From: Chloroflexota bacterium | GTDB lineage: Bacteria; Chloroflexota; Dehalococcoidia; Dehalococcoidales; RBG-16-60-22 | Assembly: GCA_022574315.1 (NCBI GenBank) | Contig: JACZSH010000080.1 | Span: 1 to 6,650 of the forward strand | DNA: 6,650 nt | Direction: 5' to 3' | Shown here: positions 1-5,430 of the stretch, one piece after another | Layout: each line of letters starts with the position of its first letter | Position numbering within the stretch: position 1 is the stretch's first letter | Program-made: the position numbers and the translations under genes | Notes under the pieces: model-generated | The model's input: the letters and a program-made list of their open reading frames with translations, nothing else | What the model was told of the DNA's origin: nothing | Databases searched by the model: none

Positions 1-609
1 TTAGAGAAATATAGCGCTGATGCCATCCGTATTTTTATTCTTAGCTCCCACTACCGCAGCCCCCTCACCTATTCCGAAGAAATTTTAGAAGCGGCGGAAA
101 AAGGGGCTGACCGGCTAAGGCAGACCGCAAACAGCGCCGCCCTCGGCCACAAAACGGATAAAAAAATAGACGCCGAAAGCTACCGCGGCCGATTTATCGA
201 AGCAATGGACGACGATTTTAATACCGCCCAGGCGCTGGCGGCTCTCTTTGACCTCGCCCGTGAGATTAACACCTTTGACGCCGAGGGCGTTGAGGCTGGT
301 GAAGCACGCAATACCCTTAAGGAACTGGCCGGGGTAATGGGGTTGACCTTTCAGGAGCGGAAAATGGAGTCTCTGGATGCCGGAATGCTGGCGCAGGTCG
401 GCGCCACCGTCTACCAGACATTAGGCCTCCCCGCGCCGCCAGTGGCAACCGACGCCGGAGACATCATCGAAAACCTCATTAACCTGCGGGAGGAGCGGAG
501 AAAAGACGAAAAGTGGGCAGAGGCCGACATGGTTCGTGACAAACTGGCTGATTCCGGCATAATCCTTGAAGATACTGTCAAAGGCACCGTCTGGAAGCGA
601 ATACACTAA
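1..609 (+). CDS. cysS: Cysteinyl-tRNA synthetase, C-terminal part (5' end outside window)
   Basis: Class I aminoacyl-tRNA synthetase that charges tRNA-Cys with cysteine in the cytoplasm. The reading frame is open from base 1 to the TAA at 607-609, so 202 C-terminal residues are visible. The catalytic Rossmann fold and the KMSKS loop lie upstream of the window. What remains begins just after that loop (LEKYSADAIRIFILSSHYRS), which is typical of CysRS. It continues with the conserved MDDDFNTAQALAALF block of the DALR helical anticodon-binding domain (about residues 69-83). It ends in the charged RxERRKDEKWAEAD helix and the family-typical C-terminus (GIILEDTVKGTVWKRIH). An ATG at 205 is internal, not a start. 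No convincing poly-T terminator follows; the palindromic element at 666-751 is the first strong structure downstream. The family assignment is firm. Confidence 0.96.
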   Translation, partial: LEKYSADAIRIFILSSHYRSPLTYSEEILEAAEKGADRLRQTANSAALGHKTDKKIDAESYRGRFIEAMDDDFNTAQALAALFDLAREINTFDAEGVEAGEARNTLKELAGVMGLTFQERKMESLDAGMLAQVGATVYQTLGLPAPPVATDAGDIIENLINLREERRKDEKWAEADMVRDKLADSGIILEDTVKGTVWKRIH

Positions 610-665
610 AAAAGGTTCTATTTGCATCTGGTTGAATCCATTTGTCATTGCGAATAGCACCGCCC

Positions 666-751
666 TGTCATTGCGAGGAGCGCAGCGACGAAGCAATCTC
701 TAATAATTGAACAAGCGATATAGATTGCTTCGCCTTCGGCTCGCAATGACA
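666..751. repeat. Imperfect palindromic dispersed-type repeat (MITE/REP-like)
   Basis: The left arm (666-699) starts TGTCATTGCGAG and ends CGAAGCAATCT. The right arm (722-751) is its imperfect reverse complement, starting AGATTGCTTCG and ending CTCGCAATGACA, and an AT-rich 22-base loop separates them. A partial extra copy, TGTCATTGCGA, sits at 643-653. The flanks CACCGCCC (658-665) and CACCGACC (753-760) match at 7 of 8 bases, which could be a decayed target-site duplication or chance. Similar TCATTGCGAG...GAAGCAATC palindromes are, from general knowledge, scattered in many copies through several bacterial genomes. No protein is encoded, so any mobility would have to come from a transposase elsewhere. 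It lies between cysS and the radical SAM gene, where it could also act as a transcript 3'-end structure. Confidence 0.75.
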
Positions 752-896
752 TCACCGACCAAAACCGAATAATACGCTAAAAAACCAAAAAGAGACGAAG
801 CCGCCGGGTACCTGCCGGGTGTTCCGGAAAAACGCCGTCCCTCTTCCCCGATACCTCCCCTTCTCCGCTAAAAGATTTACACCCGCGGCCGGATAT

Positions 897-961
897 TTTT
901 ACTGCCTGATTGTTGGCCGCCTTCTCCCGGTAATTTTACTGCCCTGATTTTGGGCAGCCTT
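897..961. repeat. Pair of near-identical short direct repeats, second forming a hairpin
   Basis: Bases 897-923 and 934-961 are near copies, both beginning TTTTACTGCC and ending GCCTT. About 24 of 27 positions match, with one gap, and 10 bases separate them. The second copy contains a perfect 6-bp hairpin, CTGCCC (939-944) with GGGCAG (952-957) around a 7-base loop. The first copy has lost part of this pairing. No T-tract follows, so it is not a convincing terminator. The rest of 752-980 shows no gene and nothing else I can name. Confidence 0.5.
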
Positions 962-982
962 CAAGAAGCAGGGTAGATTAAC

Positions 983-1080
983 AACCCTCTCAAGAGGTAA
1001 AATATAGCAAGGGAAACCGGTTCAGCGTCGGCACAGCCCGTACCGGGGCCGCGGTTTGTTCTCCGCTCAGCAGTCAGACG
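983..1080 (+). promoter_or_regulatory. Structured leader resembling a partial/atypical cobalamin riboswitch
   Basis: The 110 bases before the radical SAM gene hold, in order: a short hairpin CCTCT-CA-AGAGG; then AAGGGAA (1009-1015); a 4-bp stem CCGG (1017-1020) with TCGG (1028-1031); then CACAGCCCG (1032-1040), whose CCC can pair with the GGG of GGGAA. Further on come a GCGG/CCGC hairpin (1051-1054 with 1063-1066) and AGTCAGAC (1072-1079). The order and spacing of the first part recall the cobalamin riboswitch core (GGGAA-nn-CGGUG...CCGGCACAGCCCC). The last motif recalls the start of the B12 box. However, the loop between the CCGG and TCGG arms is not the usual UGNAAAU, the ACUGU segment is missing, and the GAGACCTGCC half of the B12 box is not visible. 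It may be a compact variant, a decayed copy, or coincidence. Confidence 0.3.
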
Positions 1081-1095
1081 GAAAGATTTGATTTT

Positions 1096-2385
1096 ATGGA
1101 AATACTGGCCAGTATAATTGGTGCGGTTACCCGCCGCGAAGGTCGCAAGTTCCTCGACCTCAATCCCGATTTTGACGAGAGGGTAGTCGACGCACCGGGC
1201 GACACCGATGACGGGCAGACCTTGCTCTACGTTCACATTCCCTTCTGCCGGACCCTCTGCCCCTTCTGCTGCTTCAACCGTTACCTTTTCAAAGAAGACG
1301 AGACCCGCCAGTACTTCCGTCACCTGAAAAAAGAGCTGGATATGTACATCGGGCGGGGTTTCCGCTTCTCTGATATCTATTTCGGCGGCGGCACGCCCAC
1401 CATCCTCATGGACGAGCTGACTGACTTTATCGCCTATCTCCGCCGGAATTTCGATGTCAGGCGGATTTCCCTGGAGACCACCGCCCGCGAGATTAACCCG
1501 CCCAATATCAAACTGCTGAAAGCGGCGGGCGTCAACCGGCTCTCCATCGGCGTGCAGAGCTTCGATGATGCCACCCTGAAGACGATGGGACGCACTTTCT
1601 GCTCCGGTGAAGAACTCAAAGAGAAGCTGCGCCTCGCCCAGGGAGAGTTCGAGACGCTGAACATCGATTTCGTCTTCAATTTCCCCGGCCAGTCCATCGA
1701 GAAGTTTGCCGAAGACGTGGCTATTTTCAAAAATATGGGCATCGACCAGGCCACTTTTTACCCCCTGATGGCTTCGCCGCACAAGAAAAACGCCCTGGAG
1801 CGGAAATTCAATACCGTGGATACGGCGCGCGAGAAAAAGTTTTACGATATTATCCTGAGGGAGCTTTTCGAGGACGGCTACAAGGCCTCCACCGCCTGGT
1901 GCTTCTCCCGCGGCGAAAAAATGATTGACGAGTACATCGTCGACTTCGACGACTATATCGGTATCGGCGCCGGCTCGGTGAGTATTTTCCGGGGAAACTT
2001 CCTCATCAACACCTTTTCCCTGGCAAAATACGGCCAGCTTATTGACAGCGACCGCTTACCCGTCGTCGGCTGGCGGCGACTCTCGGACCGGGAGTACCGG
2101 CGCTACTACCTGCTGACCAAGCTCACCGGCATGGAAATCGACCCGCAGAAATTCCAGCGCCGTTTCCACGCCGACATCCATGATAAGCTGCGCCTCGAGC
2201 TTACCTTCCTCAGACTCTTCGGTCTGGTGCGGGGAAAAGACAATTTCGAGGTAACCCGCAAAGGGGTGCATAAAGACAACTTCGAGGTAACCCGCCGAGG
2301 GATGTACCCGGTCAGCGTCATGATGCGGGAATTTTTCGCGGCTCTCAACGGCCTGCGGGAAGACTATATCGAAAAACAGATTTGA
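1096..2385 (+). CDS. HemN/HemW-like radical SAM protein (coproporphyrinogen-III oxidase family)
   Basis: A 429-residue radical SAM enzyme. YVHIPFC leads into the iron-sulfur cluster motif C51-x3-C55-x2-C58, immediately followed by C59; classic HemN has its fourth cysteine one residue later (CxC). GGGTP (97-101) and SIGVQSFD (150-157) are SAM-binding strands typical of this family. DFVFNFPGQS (191-200) matches the family's D-x-x-x-G/N-x-PGQ block, and YIGIGAGSVS (287-296) the later glycine-rich motif. The C-terminal part looks like the HemN-type winged-helix domain, ending in VSVMMREFFAALNGLRE. Family members act as oxygen-independent coproporphyrinogen oxidase, heme chaperone (HemW) or heme-degrading enzymes; I cannot choose among these from motifs alone. 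The ATG at 1096 is the only plausible start: no in-frame ATG, GTG or TTG exists back to the stop at 979. The Shine-Dalgarno is weak (GGAAAG, rather far upstream). Residues 381-392 and 393-404 are a tandem duplication. The gene is alone on its strand and converges with menG. Confidence 0.88.
   Translation: MEILASIIGAVTRREGRKFLDLNPDFDERVVDAPGDTDDGQTLLYVHIPFCRTLCPFCCFNRYLFKEDETRQYFRHLKKELDMYIGRGFRFSDIYFGGGTPTILMDELTDFIAYLRRNFDVRRISLETTAREINPPNIKLLKAAGVNRLSIGVQSFDDATLKTMGRTFCSGEELKEKLRLAQGEFETLNIDFVFNFPGQSIEKFAEDVAIFKNMGIDQATFYPLMASPHKKNALERKFNTVDTAREKKFYDIILRELFEDGYKASTAWCFSRGEKMIDEYIVDFDDYIGIGAGSVSIFRGNFLINTFSLAKYGQLIDSDRLPVVGWRRLSDREYRRYYLLTKLTGMEIDPQKFQRRFHADIHDKLRLELTFLRLFGLVRGKDNFEVTRKGVHKDNFEVTRRGMYPVSVMMREFFAALNGLREDYIEKQI
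2236..2307 (+). repeat. 36-bp in-frame tandem duplication inside the radical SAM gene
   Basis: Bases 2236-2271 and 2272-2307 are adjacent 36-base copies with 30 of 36 identical, including a shared 15-base run. They encode KDNFEVTRKGVH then KDNFEVTRRGMY. The unit is exactly 12 codons, so the frame is kept. The second copy joins directly to PVSVMMREFF as expected for the family, so the first copy is probably the extra one. It falls in the C-terminal winged-helix region, probably at the wing. Confidence 0.9.
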
Positions 2386-2394
2386 CGCCGGTGC

Positions 2395-3126
2395 CTATTT
2401 CACCGCCACGTGCACGCCGGCCGCCCCGAAAAACAGCGGGCGGTAGGTAACCCGGCGGAACCCCGCCTCCAGCAGCATCGCCTTTACTTCTTCCGGCGCG
2501 TAAAAACGCGCCGCTGACTCCGCCAGGTAGCGGTAAGCCCCCCGGTTCCCGGAAAGCAGGTAGCCCGCCCAGAAGACAAAGGTGCGCAGGTACAGGTGAA
2601 CTAGTTTCCGGATCAGCCTCGATTTGGGCTGGCTGCTCTCCACGATAACGTACTTGCCGCCGGGTTTCAGCACCCTCACCACTTCCTCCAGGTGCTCCCG
2701 GGCAAGCGGGTTCCGGTAGGTCAGGTTGCGGAAGGCAAACGAGATGCCGGCGCCGTCAAAATACCCGTCCGGAAAAGGGAGACTGGTAACATCTCCGTAG
2801 ATAAACGATACGTTCTGGCCCGCCGCCAGCGACGCCGCCTTCTTGACGGCTATGGCCAGCATCGGCCGGCTGTAATCAATCCCGGTCACGGCCACTTTAT
2901 GGCGCGCCCGCCGGGCGATTTCCAGCGCCAGGTCGCCGGTGCCGCAGCAGAGGTCGAGCACCCTTTCCGGCTGTGAAAGCAGGCACTCCCGGCTCGCCTG
3001 CCGCCGCCACCGCCCGTCCATCCCCCAGGTTATCACCCGGTTAATCAGGTCGTAACGCGGCGGCACGGCGGTAAACATCTGGTGCAGTGGCTTCTTGCCG
3101 CCCGTTCTCACCGCCGGTTGGACCAT
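2395..3126 (-). CDS. menG/ubiE: Demethylmenaquinone methyltransferase (MenG/UbiE)
   Basis: SAM-dependent C-methyltransferase that converts demethylmenaquinone to menaquinone, the last step of the classical pathway. The 243 residues match the family length. Visible motifs are the N-terminal MFTAVPPRYDLINRVITWGMD block (about 17-37), motif I VLDLCCGTGDLA (57-68), GIDYS (82-86), the GDVTSLPFPDGYFD acidic loop (111-124), AFRNLTYR (131-138, cf. LRNVTD in UbiE), RVLKPGG (151-157) and YLAESAARFYAPEEVKAMLLEAGF near the C-terminus. The frame stays open for 76 more codons inside menA, but homology begins just after the ATG at 3126, which I take as the start. It follows the menA stop by 2 bases, so the two are probably co-transcribed and translationally coupled; its own Shine-Dalgarno is poor. 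The stop is 9 bases from the convergent radical SAM gene. Alternative: another UbiE-family quinone methylase, but the menA neighbour argues for menaquinone. Confidence 0.93.
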   Translation of the reverse strand: MVQPAVRTGGKKPLHQMFTAVPPRYDLINRVITWGMDGRWRRQASRECLLSQPERVLDLCCGTGDLALEIARRARHKVAVTGIDYSRPMLAIAVKKAASLAAGQNVSFIYGDVTSLPFPDGYFDGAGISFAFRNLTYRNPLAREHLEEVVRVLKPGGKYVIVESSQPKSRLIRKLVHLYLRTFVFWAGYLLSGNRGAYRYLAESAARFYAPEEVKAMLLEAGFRRVTYRPLFFGAAGVHVAVK

Positions 3127-3128
3127 CT

Positions 3129-4034
3129 TTAGCTGACACCCGATGGGAAGACGGTGGCCAGGATATAGCCGACGCCGAGCAGTAACTGCGTTAGCAGCAC
3201 CACCATCACGTTGCTCGCCATCGCCGGCATCAACTGGCTCATCTCCTCGTAGCGCAGTGCCCCCCGGATTGCCTTCACGGCGAGGGGCACCGTCAGCAGG
3301 GCGATCAGCGAGAACACGGGCATCATCCCGGTGATAACACCACCGATAATCCACAGGTAGACCACCGCCGTCATCACCGCGAAGATTTTGCTCGCCTTTG
3401 CCTTGCCGGCGGTAATGGGCGTCGTCTTCCTTTTGGCCACCTTATCCGCCTCGGTATCGGGAAACTCGTTCAGGAAGAGCAGGTTGTACACCAGGATGCC
3501 GGAGGGAATTGCCGCCACCACCAGCAGCCACGAATATCCGGAGGCCTGCACGAAATATGCCCCCATCACCGGCAGGGTACCCAGCCCCAGTCCGGCGGCC
3601 CACTCCGGCCATCGGTGTTTCAGTATCACGGACGTATAGAGCAAAATGCAGAGTCCCGCCACCACCAGCAGGGGCAGCAGCAGCCAGCCCCTCACCACCA
3701 CGAAGTAAACGCCTATCGCTGCCGCCAGCAGCAGGGCGATCAGGCTGAACCGTAACATCTGCCCCGGTTTGAGCAGGCCCGCCGGCAGTACGCCGCTGCC
3801 GCCGCTGAACGGAGTCCGCTTCACCGCCAGGTCAACCCCGCTCTTGTAATCAAAGTAGTCGTTCAGCGTATTCACACTGATGTGCGCCAGCAGTAACCCG
3901 AAAAATGCCAGCACCGCGTACCCGAAATGAAAAAATCCGTTATACCAGGCGATGCTGGTTCCCAGGAATGCCAGCACCACGGTAAGAATCAGGAACTGCG
4001 GCCTGGTCCCTATAAACCACACTTTCAGTGCCAT
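3129..4034 (-). CDS. menA: 1,4-dihydroxy-2-naphthoate polyprenyltransferase (MenA), UbiA superfamily
   Basis: Integral membrane prenyltransferase that attaches a polyprenyl chain to 1,4-dihydroxy-2-naphthoate, giving demethylmenaquinone, the substrate of the next gene. The 301 residues include about eight to nine hydrophobic segments. The first aspartate motif, NDYFDYKSGVD (58-68), and the second, NEFPDTEADK (189-198), are the Mg-diphosphate binding loops of the UbiA superfamily. RTPFSGGSGVLPAG (73-86) is typical of MenA-type members. An upstream TTG at 4052 keeps the frame open, but the ATG at 4034 has a clean GGAGGT Shine-Dalgarno 6 bases away and gives MALKVWFIGTRPQF, the usual N-terminus. 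It is the first gene of a menA-menG pair. A candidate promoter and a 5' stem-loop lie directly upstream. The family is certain; naphthoate rather than another aromatic acceptor is inferred from the menG neighbour. Confidence 0.92.
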   Translation of the reverse strand: MALKVWFIGTRPQFLILTVVLAFLGTSIAWYNGFFHFGYAVLAFFGLLLAHISVNTLNDYFDYKSGVDLAVKRTPFSGGSGVLPAGLLKPGQMLRFSLIALLLAAAIGVYFVVVRGWLLLPLLVVAGLCILLYTSVILKHRWPEWAAGLGLGTLPVMGAYFVQASGYSWLLVVAAIPSGILVYNLLFLNEFPDTEADKVAKRKTTPITAGKAKASKIFAVMTAVVYLWIIGGVITGMMPVFSLIALLTVPLAVKAIRGALRYEEMSQLMPAMASNVMVVLLTQLLLGVGYILATVFPSGVS

Positions 4035-4040
4035 CGGGCT

Positions 4041-4046
4041 ACCTCC
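4041..4046 (-). promoter_or_regulatory. Shine-Dalgarno site deciding the menA start
   Basis: On the minus strand GGAGGT ends 6 bases before the ATG at 4034. It excludes the upstream TTG (4052) as the main start because the site lies inside that extension. Confidence 0.85.
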
Positions 4047-4070
4047 GTTCAAATTGGGATTCTCTGGTTT

Positions 4071-4102
4071 TGGCCGGTCTTTCTCCGGCCAGGTTCATTA
4101 TA
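4071..4102 (-). promoter_or_regulatory. Candidate menA promoter (-10 TATAAT) with 5' stem-loop
   Basis: The minus strand reads a perfect TATAAT at 4102-4097, directly after the terminator T-tract. No good -35 hexamer is found 16-18 bases upstream, so the promoter call is tentative. Transcription from it would begin near 4090, at the foot of a perfect 7-bp stem-loop, TGGCCGG-AGAAAGA-CCGGCCA (4091-4071). The leader to the ATG would be about 55 bases. Confidence 0.4.
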
Positions 4103-4103
4103 C

Positions 4104-4141
4104 AAAAAAAAAGGAAGGCATTGCCAGCGCCAATGCCTTCC
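4104..4141 (-). terminator. Strong intrinsic terminator, minus strand
   Basis: A perfect 11-bp stem (4141-4131 with 4123-4113, arms GGAAGGCATTG/CAATGCCTTCC, 7-base loop) is followed on the minus strand by nine T residues (4112-4104). It should end transcription coming from the zinc-ribbon gene before menA. On the plus strand it has no T-tract. Confidence 0.92.
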
Positions 4142-4325
4142 CTGCGTAACCCATCTTATTTGATTTCAGCGCCCAACCACCCTGCCCGGCCAGTTTTTAC
4201 ACCCTGGCCTGCGCATTTCGCACGCCCATCCAGATTCCAGCTAACCTTAACCGGAATCCACCCGGCTAATAAATTACCTCTAAATGAAAAAACGCCCGAA
4301 TTGGGGGAATTGGAATACGGCGGTT

Positions 4326-4469
4326 TTAACCTTTGCCTATCCGGAAAACCTTGGTACTGCAGGCTGGGCAGGTACCCTGTATCGCCGGGCGCTTGTTTTT
4401 CAGCGTAATCGACTGAGGATTTTTAATCTCTACTTTCTTGCGGCATTTCATACAATATGCTTGGGGCAT
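4326..4469 (-). CDS. Small zinc-ribbon protein, DUF5679-like, 47 residues
   Basis: A 47-residue basic protein with two CxxC knuckles, CMKC (6-9) and CPAC (34-37), which can hold one structural zinc ion. Between them is VEIKNPQSITLKNKRPAIQGT, and it ends STKVFRIGKG. This pattern of CxKCR, a TLKNxRPAxQGxCPxC centre and an FRIGK tail matches my memory of the uncharacterised DUF5679 family, whose role is unknown. The ATG at 4469 has a strong AAGGAGGT Shine-Dalgarno (4483-4476) at 6 bases, and a good promoter lies further upstream, so the gene looks real despite its size. It is monocistronic, with a weak hairpin plus T6 just after the stop (about 4322-4287) and the strong terminator 185 bases downstream. 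Basic charge and a zinc ribbon fit nucleic-acid or ribosome binding, but that is inference. Confidence 0.88.
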   Translation of the reverse strand: MPQAYCMKCRKKVEIKNPQSITLKNKRPAIQGTCPACSTKVFRIGKG

Positions 4470-4500
4470 TTGGGAACCTCCTTATATGTTTTATCAAGCC

Positions 4501-4529
4501 AGAATAACAAACATATTCGTGTTTGTCAA
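4501..4529 (-). promoter_or_regulatory. Sigma-70-type promoter of the zinc-ribbon gene, with a palindrome in the spacer
   Basis: The minus strand has a perfect -35 TTGACA (4529-4524), a 17-base spacer and a -10 TATTCT (4506-4501, 4 of 6 to consensus), about 30 bases before the ATG at 4469. The spacer carries a perfect inverted repeat, ACAAACA-TATTCG-TGTTTGT (4507-4526), which overlaps the last three bases of the -35. This position suits a repressor operator. No regulator is encoded in the window. Confidence 0.65.
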
Positions 4530-4557
4530 TAGCTAAATCAGGGGGAAACCACCCATT

Positions 4558-5403
4558 TTACTGTTTTGCGGTACTTATTTTTACCTCTCCACCCACCACC
4601 ACCTCCAGGAAAGCGCCGGCGCTGCCACCGCTGAGGGCTATTTCCAGGTAACCACTGCTGCCGACCAGCGCCTTCAGCCCTTCCCGTTCCCCATAAGTTT
4701 CACTCAGTCCGCGGAGGCGCCTGCCGCCCACCTCGATGATTATCGCCGCCCTGTCGGCGGGTAAATCATCGCCCTTCAGGCTCGTAATCAGGTTGCCGAA
4801 GTGGTCAACGTGCAGAATATGTCCCACCAGCCTCCCCCCCGCCTCCCGGTAAACTCCGGGTAGCGGCAGCGCCCTCAGCCTGTCGACCGCCTCGCCGAAG
4901 TCGGAGGGGTTAGCGCCCAGGGAAAGCCGCGCCGCCACCGGGGCAAAGATGTCCCGGCCGTGGAAAGTGGCGCTCACCGGCTGCCGCCAGAACTCGGGTC
5001 GGGTGATGGCCACCGCGGCCACGCCGGGGGGCAGTGCTCTCTGCCTGGACCGGTTTGCCGGGTGTCTGCGACGGGATTGAATTTGGCCGGCTGCCCACAG
5101 CACCTGGCTGAGCACCCCGTTATCCGGCGCCACGAAATAGGCCCGGGGAGTCCTCAGGATAACCGCCCGCCGCGCCGTGCCCACGCCCGGGTCGACCACC
5201 ACCAGGTGGACGGTGCCCTCGGGAAAGAAGCGATAGGCCGTGCTCAGCACGAAGGCGGCCTGAGAGATATTCTGCGACTGAATCCCGTGGCTGATATCAA
5301 TCAACTGCGCCGCCGGGTTGATGCCCAGTATGACGCCTTTCATCGCCGCCGCGTAGCCGTCGGCGGTCCCGAAATCAGTGGTCAAGGTTATAATTCCGCT
5401 CAT
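4558..5403 (-). CDS. SAM hydrolase (S-adenosyl-L-methionine hydroxide adenosyltransferase, DUF62 family)
   Basis: Cleaves S-adenosylmethionine with water to adenosine and methionine; related to the SAM fluorinase and chlorinase. The 281 residues show the N-terminal IITLTTDFG...DGYAAAMKGVI block, VVVDPGVGTARR (68-79), APDNGVLS (92-99), SATFHGRDIFAPVAA (144-158), then the C-terminal barrel with VDHFGN (199-204) and GYLEIALSGGSAGAFL (251-266). The hydrolase triad is complete: D71, R78 and H148. The fluorinase-type loop before the PDNG motif is absent and FHGRD replaces the fluorinase FYSRE, which argues for hydrolase and against halogenase. An arginine-rich stretch (about 110-123) between the two domains' motifs is longer than I expect. 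I chose the ATG at 5403 because homology begins two residues later; a GTG at 5424 is possible, and neither has a strong Shine-Dalgarno. It is the last gene of gatB-secG-this, 27 bases after secG. The physiological role of the family is debated. Confidence 0.92.
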   Translation of the reverse strand: MSGIITLTTDFGTADGYAAAMKGVILGINPAAQLIDISHGIQSQNISQAAFVLSTAYRFFPEGTVHLVVVDPGVGTARRAVILRTPRAYFVAPDNGVLSQVLWAAGQIQSRRRHPANRSRQRALPPGVAAVAITRPEFWRQPVSATFHGRDIFAPVAARLSLGANPSDFGEAVDRLRALPLPGVYREAGGRLVGHILHVDHFGNLITSLKGDDLPADRAAIIIEVGGRRLRGLSETYGEREGLKALVGSSGYLEIALSGGSAGAFLEVVVGGEVKISTAKQ

Positions 5404-5430
5404 GTCATTCCCGTCCGGGGACACATATGG

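Noticed and set aside
421..696. Minus-strand frame reading through the palindromic repeat (RRCAPRNDRAVLFAMT-like)
   Set aside because: This peptide is the usual spurious translation of the TGTCATTGCGAG repeat and lies opposite cysS.
643..751. CRISPR-like array from repeated TGTCATTGCGA
   Set aside because: Only two direct copies plus one inverted copy, with unequal spacing and no cas genes.
961..1782. 273-codon minus-strand open frame
   Set aside because: It lies opposite the radical SAM gene, whose product has clear family motifs; the translation has no recognisable motif.
2389..2405. Bidirectional terminator between the convergent radical SAM and menG genes
   Set aside because: The CGGTG/CACCG stem is only 5 bp and has no T-tract on either strand.
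3127..3354. N-terminal extension of menG by 76 codons
   Set aside because: It overlaps the menA coding region entirely and is unlike any MenG N-terminus; the ATG at 3126 fits the family length.
4142..4325. tRNA gene in the spacer
   Set aside because: Neither strand shows a T-loop GGTTCRANYCC motif paired with an acceptor stem.
4028..4532. Plus-strand open frames across the menA/zinc-ribbon spacer
   Set aside because: They run through a terminator, promoters and the antisense of the zinc-ribbon gene, with no protein motifs or good ribosome sites.
4558..5403. SAM fluorinase or chlorinase
   Set aside because: PDNG and FHGRD with the D-R-H triad are hydrolase features and the fluorinase-specific loop before PDNG is absent.
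5404..5424. GTG at 5424 as the SAM hydrolase start
   Set aside because: It adds seven residues outside the family's homology and has no Shine-Dalgarno; kept only as an alternative.
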